Notes under the pieces: generated by a model
Database searches by the model: none
What the model saw: the letters and a program-made list of their open reading frames with translations, nothing else
Told to the model about the DNA's origin: nothing
Shown here: in pieces, positions 1 through 12,219 of the stretch
Layout: every line of letters starts with the position of its first letter
Position numbering within the stretch: position 1 is the first letter of the stretch
Program-made: the position numbers and the translations under genes
Source: Thamnidium elegans
Lineage: Eukaryota > Mucoromycota > Mucoromycetes > Mucorales > Mucoraceae
NCBI GenBank assembly: GCA_025201345.1
Contig: JAIXMG010000001.1
Span: 186,001-250,000 of the forward strand
Direction: 5' to 3'
DNA: 64,000 bases

Positions 1-926
1 TGTAACATTTCAAGTCAATTCTCGGAAGTTCGGTCTGTCTTTTTGAAAGGAGGTGGCACATAAGATGGGTTATTATTATATAACAATAACAAATACTCAA
101 ACTAAATATTATTTTTTCTCTTTAGAACGGATTACATGATGTCATGACTTGGTATTTTATTTATTTGGCTACAACATGGAAACAAAAAAAAAACCATAGG
201 AACTTAATAGCGTACATAGCAACAGCATAAATTATCGTAATTATCTCTTTCTTTTTTTTTCATGTCGGAGCATATACCGAAACCAAACTGTTGTGTGTGT
301 AGATGTAACTAAACAAAAGGCTGAATTCTATTATTGTACTCACTCAAAGTAGTGTCATGGTTACCAACGATAAATCAAAAATGCACCCACACACACAATC
401 TATCCTGCTCACATGAGGTCAGGATCTTTTTTTTTTAAGAAAAAAAAACTGTTAATTAGTATATGGTTACGACTGACTTTATACTAATATAGCTTTTTTT
501 TTTTATTAGATGTTGCCATAGCGTTTTTGTTGTCAATAAAATATAGTTTTATTTCTTTTATGATTTGTTTTCTTGATGGAAATTTCTGTTAGTGAAACTT
601 TTTTTATGGAGGGATTTTTTTTTTACCAGTTGTTGTTTCTACAGAGACAAGAACGGACTTTTCTTTTGTCTCATGTCGTTAGTTAAAAAGGAAGCATTTG
701 AACGCCGATGTGAGGTGATACCAAGCGGGAATAAACTGTGCTTTTTTTTCCATTTTATTTTAGATATAAAAGGACTCGATCATTTTAAGTTATATTTTGG
801 CATATTCCCTTTTTCTTCATTTTTCTTTTTTTTTTTTTTTTTTTTTTGCTACATATATATATATATATTTTTATTTCACTTTCACTGCTATTTTTTCCTC
901 ATTTAACAAATATATATATATATACA
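1..926. other. Intergenic, AT-rich, no gene seen
   Basis: No reading frame here has coding character; the one long frame is low-complexity Phe-rich translation of poly-T. The stretch holds T runs and a TA repeat just before the zinc-finger gene, so its right end is probably that gene's 5' leader and promoter. Confidence 0.6.
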
Positions 927-2081
927 ATGCCTGTCCCAATTGAATACAACCCTATCCGTCGTATGAGTACTATTACAGTACCTAAGCAAGATATTCATTT
1001 TGAGTAAGCATATTTTTTTTTATATTGTACTATTGTAATATTTTTTTAACGCGTTTTATTTTAGTACATATGATTTTCAGCTTTGTGTTCCACAAAATGA
1101 TATCAAGGATTCTTTTGAATCAAAAGATCTCGAAGCCTCATTCTGTCGTGATTTTGCTTGTTGTGGTCTTGTCTTGGATGATCTTCATGATCTTTTACAA
1201 CATTATGAAGAATGTCATGTTCGTTTAGAAGATGACGAAAGTAGTCTGTTTGATGAAGAAGATTCTAACTCATGGTCTCCTTCTCTTTCATTTTCTTCTC
1301 TTTCATCTGTTGATGATTCTATGCCCAATAGTCCTACTATGGATGATAATGAATCTAGTAATAATATCGATACTTTAAAAAAGAGAGCAGCTGCTTATCT
1401 TTCAGATCTTTATAATGCTACTTCTTCTTCTGCCTCTTCCGTTTCTTCTTGTTCTTCTTATTCTACACCTCCTTCTCCCACTTCTTCTAATGAGGATGAT
1501 ATGAGTGTTGAAGATAATCTTTCCAAAAAGTCAGGAAAAAAGAGATCTTATAACCAATATTCTTCTGGTACTCCTAGCGCTTTAGAACTTTTAACTCAAT
1601 CTGCTGCTAAAAAATTAGCTTTAGCTTCAGGCGATCTTCCTACACCAATGCTCTCCGATGAAGATTTTCTTGCTCAAGCTGGTGCATTATTAGCATCTGC
1701 CAATACAAGTATGTTTTTAAATATATAATATAGATTTAAATGTAATATTAACAAAGTTTAGTTTTTCCTTCAGATGCTAATGCTGATAAACCTTACAAGT
1801 GTCCTGTTTCAAGTTGTGATAAGGCCTATAAGAACCCTAATGGTCTTAAATATCATAACCAACATGGTCATTGTAACCTTTTGAATGATGATAATGACAA
1901 TATTGCTTCTAAACCTTACCAATGCACTATTGGCGAATGCGGTAAAAGATACAAGAATTTAAATGGTTTAAAATACCATATTGAGCATTCTCATATGACT
2001 GCATTAAACCAAACTTTGGCTACTTTTGGTTCATCTTTATTTTCTTCATCTGCAACAAATTCCATCAACACTTTATTCTAA
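927..2081 (+). CDS. sfp1: Sfp1-like C2H2 zinc-finger transcription factor
   Basis: Exons 927-1003, 1065-1708 and 1774-2081 splice in frame to 342 aa. Residues about 45-75 carry an FC-x-x-F-x-CC-G block followed by LHDLLQHYEE, a signature seen at the N-terminal side of fungal Sfp1/SfpA-type factors. A long Ser/Asp/Glu-rich region follows. The C-terminus has two C2H2 fingers of the same type (YKCPVSSCDKAYKNPNGLKYH and a diverged copy) separated by a short acidic linker. In yeast and fission yeast, Sfp1 relatives are nuclear regulators of growth and ribosome biogenesis; that role is inferred here. The ATG was chosen because exon 1 joins in frame and matches the family's short basic start. The second finger is split from the first by an Asn/Asp stretch, as is usual in this family. 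Confidence 0.85.
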
Positions 2082-3071
2082 TTTTTTTTTATATATATCT
2101 AACCTATATATTATCATTTTTTCATTTTGTAAAACTATAATCCTTTCCCTTCTCCCCCTCCCCCCCAAAAAAAAGCAAAAATCCCCCTTTTTCCCTTCTT
2201 GTATACTTTCTTCCAGTCTCTTTTATTTTTTCTCATTCCAACCCCTGTGTAAATACAAAATTATTATAACTTTTTTCTATATCTCTTTTTTTATATTTAA
2301 AATAAAAAGTAAATCAGAATATATATTTTTTTCTAAAAAATAAATAAGCCCTTGTTATCATTTTAAAAAAAGCTTAAAAAATAAATAAATCATTGTGTAT
2401 ATAACTTTTTTTGGCAGGGCTAGGAAACTAAACTAAGTTTAGGCCTGCAATTTTAGGTTTACCAATTGCATGAAATAGAATATATTGTTACACAGGTAGG
2501 ATTAAGGCTTGGTTTTGGCTGTCAATTATTTCTTTTCCTTCTTATCTGGGAAACTCCGTTTCAAATAAATTATATTAAAGTGGAATTTTCTAATCGCTTA
2601 TTTAAAAAAAGGTATGAATCCCGCGAAACATAACAACTCTGATTAAAGGCCTGATATGTAACGAGATAAACTATAGGGAAATAAACTATTGGGAAAAAAA
2701 ACTTGTAAAAAAAAAGAAAAAAAAACTATTTTTTACTGTACTAACTTATATGTAGTTTAAACTCTTTTGTATACAAAAAAAAAAAAAAAAAAAGTACTTA
2801 ATTCCTATTGTGGAAAAAATACATCTCGTTGTATTACCAATCCTCAATAATTAATCTAAATTTGAGTCTTATTTGTTATTGTTCACACACACACACAACG
2901 CTCTTTTTTGTTACGAATTTTCTTTATAGGCGTCAATAAAAAATGTTTCACTGTAATAACTCGTTTCAGCGAAATTTACAAAAAAGAAAATATAAATTGT
3001 CTGGGGAGAAATAGTGCAAACATTACACATTGTTCTTGGGCAAAAGTAGTAACATTACATAACTTTTTTTA

Positions 3072-3117
<46 letters not shown>

Positions 3118-3378
3118 GATCGTTCCAATATATCTTTTAATGTACTAAATTGATCCCTGATTAGCAGTAATAATCCCATCGTTTTTTTTTTCTACAAAAA
3201 CCCGCTTATTCATTGTGTCGATCAAGAGAAAACAAGGACTACTGCTTGTACGACCGTTTTGTGTACCATTGAGTAACTTATTTTTATACCTTGTAATCAA
3301 TGGCAATCATTATCATTCGCTCCCCTTTTTTATTAATTCCTTTCTCTCTTTCTTTTTTTTTTTTTCTTTAAAAAAAAA
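2082..3378. other. Intergenic, no gene seen
   Basis: About 1.3 kb of AT-rich sequence with many A and T runs, including a T37 tract at 3075-3111. No supported coding exon was found on either strand. The last few tens of bases are pyrimidine-rich and lead into an A-run directly before the next ATG, a likely core promoter. Confidence 0.6.
3075..3111. repeat. Poly-T tract (37 nt)
   Basis: Uninterrupted run of T read directly from the sequence, about 270 bp upstream of the SH3 membrane-protein gene. Tracts like this exclude nucleosomes in fungi. Confidence 0.9.
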
Positions 3379-4376
3379 ATGTTGAAATTAACATCAGTTG
3401 TAATGGCATTAACATTAACATCCACTAATGCCATGTGGGTACCTGAAAAGAGACAAGAACCAGAAAAAACGACTGCAGGTAAATAATAAAAAGGAGTAAA
3501 TAGAAAACCATGTGTACTAAACAATATATATTTTGCTTAGTTAAACCAACGACTACAACAACTAAAAAAGCAACTACTACTTCAAAAAAGAAAGAATCTA
3601 GTACGAAAAAAGAATCTAGTACAAAAACTTCTAGTGAAAAACCAAAGTCTACTCATAAATCAGAATCAAGTGGTGCATTATTACCTACTGTTACATCATC
3701 ACCTACTTCTACTATGAGTTCTTCTACAAGTTTACCTTCATCTACATCGGCATCTGCTGAAGCACCTTCTAGTTCTTCATCAGCCGGTATTATTGGTGGT
3801 ATTATAGCAGCTGTAGCAATTTTAATTATTGGAGTTGGTGCATTTTTTGTAATTCGAAAAAAGAAGGCACGTCGAAATTTAAGAGCACAAAGCATGAAAC
3901 CTGACCCATTTACGATGGGTTATGGTAATAGTGATCCCAAACCATTAGATAATAATTTTCCACCTGCTCAACCATATAAAAATCAAGCTAATTCATTTGA
4001 TAATTATGAAGTAGCACCTATTACAAACACAATTACAAATCAACAACAACAATATCAACCACAATTATCTCCTGCACCACCTGTCATAGCTACTACGCCC
4101 ATTGCATCTCAGTATCAACAAAAATCTATTGGTTCATTTACTGTTATTGCTACTTATATACCAACCCTTAGTGATGAATTAGAAATTGAAACTGGAGATC
4201 AAATTGATTTGATTGTAGAATATGATGATGGTTGGTGTCAAGGTATAAATATTTCAAAAGGAAATACAAAAGGTGTATTTCCTAGACATTGTATTGACTA
4301 TGCGACTGCTCCATCGAATCATGCAAATACTGATATAGAGAGATCCAAACGAGTTAGTTCCATGTATCAACCATAA
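3379..4376 (+). CDS. Single-pass membrane protein with cytoplasmic SH3 domain
   Basis: Exons 3379-3478 and 3541-4376 encode 311 aa. The order is: signal peptide (about residues 1-18, ending STNA), a short stalk with KR, a long Lys/Thr/Ser-rich and probably O-mannosylated ectodomain, one transmembrane segment starting AGIIGGIIAAVAILIIGVG, a basic stop-transfer RKKKARR, a Gln/Pro-rich linker, and an SH3 domain near residues 230-290 (ATYIPTLSDELEIETGD, then DDGWCQGIN and GVFPRHCID). This is the layout of fungal cell-surface sensor or Fus1-like proteins that scaffold cortical signalling. The specific partner cannot be read from sequence. The signal peptide only appears once the first small exon is included. 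Confidence 0.8.
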
Positions 4377-4567
4377 TTTGAATAAACATATCCTTTTCTG
4401 CATGAATTCTCTATTGCCAAATAGTTGACGTGTGAATTTTTTTTTTTTTTTTTTTTTTTTTTTACATTAATAATAAGGTCATGTGTTACCTTTAAGGTAC
4501 TCGTTTGACAGGTTTTTTATAAAACATTCTGTTTCATCAAATATGATTCTGGTATTGAAATATTTGA

Positions 4568-4575
4568 TATAAAAA
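4568..4575 (+). promoter_or_regulatory. TATA box of the metallothionein gene
   Basis: TATAAAAA lies about 82 bp before the metallothionein ATG, followed by a GC-containing step (ccggggg) and a pyrimidine-rich stretch. This is a suitable position for a regulated promoter. No metal-response element could be assigned. Confidence 0.45.
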
Positions 4576-4649
4576 CCGGGGGAAAAAACCTCTTTTTTAT
4601 TTTCTTTTTCTTTTTCTTCTTCATATTATCAGAAATATATATAATAAAA

Positions 4650-5043
4650 ATGGCCTGTCCCTGTAAGAAAGATACAAAAACCTGCAAGTAAGTTAAAAGC
4701 ATATCATAATATATTTATATTTGTGTTGTTTAAACTTCGTACTACTTTTAGCTGTGCTAGTGCTGAAGACTGTAAGTGTGGCGATAGTTGCGCCTGTGAA
4801 AACTGTAACAAGCAAGAAAAGAAGGAAGGAAAGACTTGTGCCTGTACCGGTAAATAACTTCTTTAAAAAAAAAATATCATTTTTACTAAACACTTTCTCT
4901 AATAAAGATTCCGCTAAAGGTATTGCTCGCATTTAAAATACGCGTTTTTTTTTTCTCTCTCTCTCTCTCTCTCTCTCTTTTCGTGCGCGTTTACTAACGC
5001 TATGTTTATAGGTTGCGAATGTGGTGAAACATGCAAGTGTTAA
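4650..5043 (+). CDS. Metallothionein, 55 aa, three exons
   Basis: Exons 4650-4687, 4752-4849 and 5012-5043 join in frame to a 55-residue protein with 15 cysteines (27%), seven of them pairs in Cys-x-Cys motifs (3-5, 12-14, 20-22, 26-28, 42-44, 47-49, 53-55). There is no aromatic residue and no histidine. A Lys/Glu-rich linker near residues 32-41 splits the cysteines into a nine-Cys N-terminal and a six-Cys C-terminal cluster, a pattern like two-domain metallothioneins. It should bind Cu(I), Zn or Cd through thiolates in the cytosol. The exons are too short for ORF callers. Intron 2 holds a TTTACTAAC branch site and a CT repeat. Splicing is inferred, but the two junctions preserve the Cys-x-Cys periodicity exactly. 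Confidence 0.88.
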
Positions 5044-5252
5044 ACAAGCAAACCAAAAATCCATTCTATTTCAAAACATACTTGTGAATACTATTCTAAT
5101 AGTAGTTCGTTAAAAAAAAAACATCATTTTATAAATAAATGAAAAAAAAAAAGCCTTTTATTACCGCATAAATAGTCACATTTGGTTGTTAATTTTTATT
5201 TTATTCCAGTGTATATTTTTAAAATAAAAAATGGTCTTTTAAATAACTGTAT

Positions 5253-7269
5253 ATGAGTACTTTACCAACCTCTTTAAAGGACTCTCGTTGTATATTACAT
5301 GTCGATCTAGGTAAAATTTATCATTAAAGTAAAATAATACTAGAGTTTCTAAACCCATGCTATAGACTGTTTCTATTGTCAAGTCGGTAAAGTTCATTTC
5401 GAAATGAGCAAACTGCGCAAAGCATAACTTTTTTTCTTTCTTTCTCAGAGCAAGTACGTTTAGGTATCCCCTTTGACGCTCCAACTGCAGTTCAACAATG
5501 GCGAGGTTTAATTGCAGGTAAAATATGCAAACAAGTTATAAACCCTTTTATGTTTTCCCCACATACCCCTGTCCAGACTTATTCTCTAACTTGATATATA
5601 CTAGTTAACTATGCCGCCAGAAAAGCAGGTGTAGAAAGACATGCGGATATTGACGATGCCAAAAAGATATGCCCCAATATTAAACTATTACATGTTGCCA
5701 CATATGGTCCTGACGATACCGAACCACGCTATCATCCAAACCCAGATCGTCGTACACATAAAGTATCTCTTGACCCATACCGAAACGCTTCTCGAGAAAT
5801 CTTTAAAATCTTTCATAAATATTGTGATAAAATTCAAAAGATTGGTTCAGATGAAGGCTTTTTAGATGTTACTGAAACTATAAACCAAAGGCTTATGGAA
5901 CGTTACGTTAATCGTATGCCTCAACTTTCAGATAAATTACAAGATCAGGAATGCGGCGTCTTAATTGACTGGGATAAATTGGGCGTTGTGGTTACCTCTC
6001 CCGAAGAGGACGTTACGTCAGAATCGTCAGAAAAACAATGGAGTACGACAACCTGGCGTGATTTACAATTAGCAATAGGCGCAGAACTTGCTGCAGAAAT
6101 TCGAAAAGAAGTCTATGACAAATTACAATATACTTGTTCTGCTGGTATAGCTCATTATAAAACTGTTGCCAAATTATGTTCAAGTAAAAATAAGCCCAAT
6201 AATCAAACTGTATTAAGAGAACCTGCTCGTTTAAATTTTATGGCTGATGTACCGTTTAAAAAAATTAGAAACTTGGGTGGTAAATTAGGTAGTGAAGTCG
6301 GTTCTGACCTTGAGGTTTCAAATGCTAGTGAACTTTGGAAGTATAGTATAAAAGAACTCCAAGATAAGTTTGGAGTTTCAACAGGGTTATATATCTATAA
6401 TATTTGTCGCGGTATTGATGATGAAGAAGGTATATATAAAATAAAAATAAAAAAGTAGCATATATATCGTTCTAAGGACTCAACTTTTATTATAATATAG
6501 TAAGCGCTACTAAAACTCCTAAATCACTGATGGCGGCAAAATCATTTAACCCAGCCATTCAAAACCCTACTGAAATGCAACCATGGTTTTCTATTTTATC
6601 TATGGAGTTACACACGCGTATTATGCGAAATTATGAAGACTTCGGAACATGGCCTAAAAACGTAACGATTCGTTATCGTTCTTACGGATCCTATAGAACA
6701 AAGGTTATAGGTTCCTTTCACAAAGATGATATGAAAACCAATGGTAAGACTAAAATAAAACAAGGCTAAAATAAAATAAAAAATAACAAATTGAAATAGA
6801 AAATTTACTCAAAAAGTTTCAGCAAAGCTATAACTCGATCCCAGATGCTTATCCTTGTTTTGGTCTTGACTTGGTCGCTTCTGGATTGTCTCATGATGAA
6901 TCCTCAAAGTCACATACTTTGAATCGTTTCTTTACTACATCCAGTACTAGCGCTCATGATGCTAACAGCACCAGTCATAAAGCAACAGATTCCGCAACCA
7001 CAAAGAATGAAGGGAATAGAAATTTGTTTTTCAAAAAGACTTTACCAGTAGCTGATGCAGAACATGCTGAAACATGGGTTTGTGATAACTGTAAACAAAC
7101 AGTTTCAATAGCGGACATAGATGAACATACGGATTATCATTTTGCTTTAGAAATCTCAAAACAGGATGATGACCAAATACCGCCCAATACTTTTGTCAAA
7201 CGAAAATCACCTCTTACAAATGAAGATAAAAAGAAGAAGGTTAACAACTTTTTTCTCCCCCGTTCCTGA
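5253..7269 (+). CDS. RAD30: DNA polymerase eta (Y-family translesion polymerase)
   Basis: Six exons (5253-5310, 5366-5386, 5449-5517, 5605-6429, 6501-6743, 6800-7269) give 561 aa. The palm begins HVDLDCFYCQVEQVRLG (first catalytic Asp) and the second metal-binding pair lies in GSDEGFLDV. The thumb helix-hairpin-helix and little-finger region follow, the latter ending VIGSFHKDDMKTNENLL. Near the C-terminus there is a ubiquitin-binding zinc finger (CDNCKQ ... DEHTDYH, about residues 490-515) and a terminal PIP-like box (KKKVNNFF) for PCNA. It inserts bases opposite UV pyrimidine dimers in the nucleus. Exon 2 is a 21-nt microexon encoding the DCFYCQV loop. The gene converges with the membrane-protein gene on the other strand, 190 bp away. 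Confidence 0.92.
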
Positions 7270-7459
7270 TATATATATATATATGTATATATTGTTTCAT
7301 ATCTCCCTAAAGGAGAGAAAAAGAGAAAGAGAGGGAGGGAACGCATTCATAATAAACAACAAACTTTATAGGTTACTCAAATACATATTAATATACACAA
7401 AAAAAAAAAAATAAGGTCATCATTATTTATTATTGTTATTATTAATGTTATTATTATTG

Positions 7460-8954
7460 CTACTTTTTAGTTAATGACTTTCGGCTACTCTGAGATTCTT
7501 GAAGAGAAGAAGGTCTACTTGACTTCATATCTTCATCTTGTTGGTCAAGTGCTTTTGAATTATAATAATCTAATTCGAAAGAAGGCGTATTCTGACTAGT
7601 ATAGTAATGGTTCTTAAAATGATGCATGTCTGCATTTGCGGAGACAATATTTTCTGGATCTTCTGTTGAAGCCTCATTAGGTTGACTAGAAGTAGTGTTA
7701 TTTTTTTGTCCCTTTTTAGTTTTTTTTCCTCTATTCGCTGTAACCTAATAGATTCATTTATTAGTTCCCCCCTTTTTTTTATATATACTATTCTGTAGGA
7801 ATTTTTACCCAGTGAATTGTCGCGACGTTAATAGTAACATCTACAGTACAACAAGTAAGACAAAGTACGCCTCTTTCTCTACCATTAAATATAGTGAGCG
7901 TCAAGATATTTGCAAATGATACTAAAAGTGCTACGACTGAAGCTACCAGTGTACGTCTTGCTACATCATGTAGTCTAGATGCCTTCCAACCTACTCGCGT
8001 ACCATCTTCCGATTTCATCAATGGTTTAATAAATAAGATCGTCATATATGTATTAAAAACCTGTATCAAATAATTTTGTTTTTTTGAGTTTTTTTTTTGT
8101 TTTTTTTTTTTTTTGTTTATGATAACCTTAATTTATACATGTATATTACTTACAAAGTCGTAAATCTATATACAAATAGACATGTGTATTAATATTAGCC
8201 TTGCATAAATGGTAATAAAAAAATTGACTTACAAGTAACGGGATACTGGCAATAAGCTCTAAACCAATAATACATACACCATTTTCTTGAATTTCTGCAA
8301 TATGGAAAATAAGCTTTTTTTTTTTTTTAAAAAAAAAAAGGAGTGTTAAAAACTTTATATGTTTAACATTTATCATTTGCGTGTTATACCATCAATGTCA
8401 ATATGCCAACATACGGAGTCATTAACGCCATATGGAATCGATAGGATTTTGTTTTCCATCTTGATTCCCTGGAAGCAGAAACGACCCAAACCTTCTCAAC
8501 CAACCTTTTTTTAATAATAGTAATAAAAAAAAACAGTAAATAGGATGATTAAGGAGTCCTGCTTTTTTTTTTATATATACCAAGAATATATAATAATTTT
8601 TGTTCCCGAATAAAATAAATCGCAAGCCATTTCAGAAAAAAAGCAAGACATAAAGTTTCCTATAACGTACACGTATATATTAACGTAAGTTTTGAAATAA
8701 TAACTAAAAAAAAAGTTACCATTGTTCGTCGAGACAAAAATTGTTGCAGATATAGTAAATGCCCAAGAAAGCGAATACAAAGCAATAATTAACCAACGAG
8801 AACAAGATAGGTACTTGAATTGAACGTTGTATGTTTTGATTCCAATTAATAGTGATAGGACTGTTACACATATCAGAGATACAAACTCTGAGGCAATTTC
8901 TGAACCATCTGGCTGAATCGTTCTGTCAAAGGCTGAAGGGTCGAATACAGGCAT
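7460..8954 (-). CDS. Fungal seven-helix-type membrane protein of unnamed family
   Basis: Exons on the minus strand, 8954-8720, 8494-8390, 8294-8233, 8060-7809 and 7744-7460, join in frame to 312 aa. The hydrophobic segments visible are SEFVSLICVTVLSLLIGI, WLIIALYSLSWAFTISATIF, the CIIGLELIASIPLL segment, the YMTILFIKPL segment, VASVVALLVSFANILTLTIF and the stretch up to CCTVDVTINVATIHWVT. A Ser/Asn/Gln-rich cytosolic tail with basic patches ends the protein. The C-x-IGLE-x-ASIPLL and final CC-x-x-D-x-x-x-x-x-x-HWV pattern resembles a widespread but uncharacterised fungal membrane family. It may be receptor-like, but no ligand or effector can be inferred. Exon 2 was placed by phase, so its first few residues are the least certain. 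Confidence 0.7.
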
Positions 8955-9126
8955 TTTATTTAAAAGAAGGAGAGAAAGAAGAGACTTTTTTTTTTTAAAA
9001 AAAATAAAAATAAAAATAAAGATCAACACTTTTTTAAACTACTTTATACGTGTAACATTATATCTAGCACGCAGCTCACTTTCCGTTGACGTTCTTTTTC
9101 GAAGGTAAATAACCCCCTCCCTTCTC

Positions 9127-9160
<34 letters not shown>

Positions 9161-9729
9161 AGTATGTTTTAAAAGTAAAATCTCTCCCCTGCCTCAGTTA
9201 AAAAAAGGATGTCCCTTTTGTAAGTATACGCCAAATCATAGGACTGTTTAAAGCAATGGTAAGATGGTTGTGCCGAAGCCCTGAATACAAATTTTAATTT
9301 TTTTTACATAAAAAAAAGGGTCGTGCTTTTTACTAAAAAGAATAATTGTTCGTATGTACAGAAAGACTTTCTTCTTTCTTTTCTTTTTACTGCTTTTTAT
9401 AGTAGCCGGGAAATGGTAACACAACATTATGGAATTACAGAAAATGTAAATTCACATTATACCGTTTTAATAGCGAAAAATCATCTGGATAAAAACAACG
9501 GTATATAGTAAAGAACGGTGCCTTGTATTTTATTATTATGAGAAATATATATCAGTTTCATTTCTACTAGGAATAAAAAATAATTGGTAAATACAAGATG
9601 TAATAATACATGGCTATTATTTACTGTGTCATCCAAACAATGACACCTAGTACGGGCAATTATTAGTATAAAGTATACGATCGACACGCAGATAAACAGT
9701 ATGATTCTTTTTTATTATATTTGAATAAT

Positions 9730-11839
9730 TTAGCTTCTCTTTTGCCTCCATCCTTCTCCATATTTTATGACTATAGGAGTACATACAAGATACAGGACCG
9801 TCATTAAAATGGCCATAAATGTACTTTTACGAAAAAAAACATTAGCAGTAGTCGTATCATATGTCATATTACTTACTATGTCCATGCATCGCCCATAGAT
9901 TCTCTAATCTTAACTGCAGATATTGAGAATATCATTGCGAAAAGACTTCGAGAGAAATTACTAGCTGCCACGGCTAAAATTTTATAAATGGATTTGTTAT
10001 TTTATTTTATTTTAATTTGTTCTTCTAATGCTAGTATATGTACCTGATGCAGCCACCTTCAAGTTTGACTCAACGAGATAATTAGTCACTACAGTCACTG
10101 TGAACATAATTCCAAACGCACCTATCAATAAAATTTTATACCAGTTAAAAAAATCCCCCCCCGCCGTTTCCGTCTCAAAATATAAAAGAACTTACTAAAC
10201 GAAAATACAATGAGTGCACCCATCCAATGTAAATTATAACGAAGGAACCAACCGTACAATAAAGTGCCAAAGAATATAAAGGGCAGAACAGCGTACATTA
10301 GTTTCAGCTTGAATTCTTTGCAATCTACACCACCATTTTTCTTTTTCTGGTATGTACAGTATCGGTAATCGATACGACCCACAATAATGGACCCTAAAGT
10401 GTTTCCTAACCCTCCTGCGATGAAACAAAGACCGACTTGGCTAGGGGTGAACCCATAAATAGGACTAAATGTAGAAGGTAAAATAGCAACAAAGAAGTAG
10501 AAGCAACCAAATGATACTCCAATGGCTAGACAAACGAGAAATACATCAGGTTCTTTCAGTAGAATAAGAGAGGCAAACTGAAAAAAAAAATAAGAATCAT
10601 TACTTGTTAAATATATGTATTATAACTTACTGGGTTGAATTTCATTCTCCTTAAACGATCGCCCAGAGTTGACGGTGTAGGTAAATTGTCTCGTTCTGGA
10701 CGGTAAAGAGATTCTGATAAAAATAAGATGCTGACAATCATAAGGATGCCTCCCATAATTGCCATAATAAAAAAGATCCACCTCCATCCTAGGTATTGAT
10801 CGATATAGCCACCTGCAATAGCTGCGATAGGTGGGCCTAAAATCAAACTAAAAAAGAAGTTATTAAATGTAAATGATAGTCCTAAGAAAAATATTAAGTA
10901 ACTACCTTAAGATGTAGTAACTCATCATTCTTCCTCTTTCTCTAGCTTCGTACAAGTCAGATATTGTACCGCTTCCAATAGCCTGGCCAACACATGCAAA
11001 GCAACCCTGAATAATACGAAATGCAAAAAACATGCCTATGTTTTTAGAAACGCCGCAAATGATAGTACATATTGTATATAAAATCATTGCAATGATATAA
11101 ATCCATCTTTTTAAAAAATAAAATGTCAATTTCAAATAAAATAATGAGTTAGCGCTATCTTACTTTCTACCAATTCTCTCACTTAATGGAGCCCAAAACA
11201 AAGGCTATATATAAAAAGTTTAAATAGTCAAGTTTTTTTTTTTTTCTTTTGCATGCATGCATGCGTCTTACCGCCACACCATTCATTAGTAAAAAGATTG
11301 CAAATGTTGCATTAATTGTCTAATAAATCAGGAAGAATAAGAACGTTTAGTTTGGGTAGATTGAAAAATATCTAATCATTTACCGTCAAATCCGTGTTAA
11401 AATAAAGCATGATATCATGAGAAGCGGGAACCTGCGAAAATGTAGGTATTAATATAACAAGTTACAAAAAAAAAAAAAAAAAAAGGAATAATATTTACAT
11501 ATATAGTAGAAGAAAAATAACTCATAAAACTAATTAATAACATGATGAAAAGATTCATAGTTTTCCTTCCTCTAGACCAATTCTATAATAAACAGTTAGC
11601 ATTAAAAATGTATCTACATAATAAGTTTACCAAAGGGCTCTTCGGATCTTCTTTAGAGTTATAGACAGGCGCTACATCTTCCTCGATCATTACAGTTTCG
11701 ATCCCGTTTTTGTTGTGGTGACTTTCAGAGCTTCCATTATCTTCATCAGAGACAGATACTATAGATAGAAAATAAGATATTATTTGACGAGTAAATTATA
11801 CAGAATATTTCAATTACTTTTTTCTAGATCAGTGCTCAT
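9730..11839 (-). CDS. MFS transporter, DHA1 (drug:H+ antiporter) type
   Basis: Twelve exons (11839-11818, 11758-11631, 11582-11499, 11431-11384, 11319-11272, 11204-11164, 11106-10906, 10847-10631, 10577-10196, 10121-10044, 9973-9877, 9823-9730) splice in frame to 479 aa. An acidic N-terminal tail is followed by twelve predicted helices. Motif A appears as WAPLSERIGRKW between helices 2 and 3, and an antiporter-like motif C as LSLILGPPIAAIAGG. FRIIQGCFACVG and RWIFFIMAIMGG are typical of the fungal DHA1 group (Qdr/Flr-like). The expected role is proton-coupled efflux of small organic compounds at the plasma membrane; the substrate is unknown. The many tiny exons explain why only fragments appear as open frames. 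Confidence 0.85.
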
Positions 11840-12219
11840 AAAGGTAAATTATAATAATAAAAGATAAGAAGAAGGAGCAACGGATACAGGAGAGGGTATA
11901 AATAGTAATTTTATCCTGGTATACGTACACTAGCTTTAAACATTGTTGTAAACGCATGTTTAACCTTATAGATCAACATGTACTTCAAAACCAAACAAAT
12001 ATAAAAAAAGGCTATCTTATCTTGTTTTACCAAACCTACACTTTGCATTTATCATTGTTGCTAATGGAAATAATTCATGTACACAATCGATATCTTCACT
12101 CATATAGTGACTTACATCTCTTTAGTTACATATAAAAAGCAACGTGTGAATGTAATCATCTCATTTTCTTTATTATATTACAGTACATATATCTACAGAT
12201 TTTTTTTTTTCAAAAAAAA

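Noticed and set aside
592..906. 104-codon open frame on the plus strand
   Set aside because: Mostly poly-Phe and Tyr/Ile from T runs and a TA repeat; no splice partner and no domain.
4850..5011. CT microsatellite as a regulatory element
   Set aside because: It lies inside metallothionein intron 2 between donor and branch site, so the simplest reading is intronic pyrimidine tract.
6871..7269. Separate small gene with a zinc finger
   Set aside because: It splices in frame to the polymerase eta exons upstream and supplies that protein's ubiquitin-binding finger and PIP box.
11251..11266. GCATGCATGCATGC repeat as a regulatory site
   Set aside because: It is a short alternating palindrome within an intron of the MFS gene next to a T run; nothing links it to regulation.
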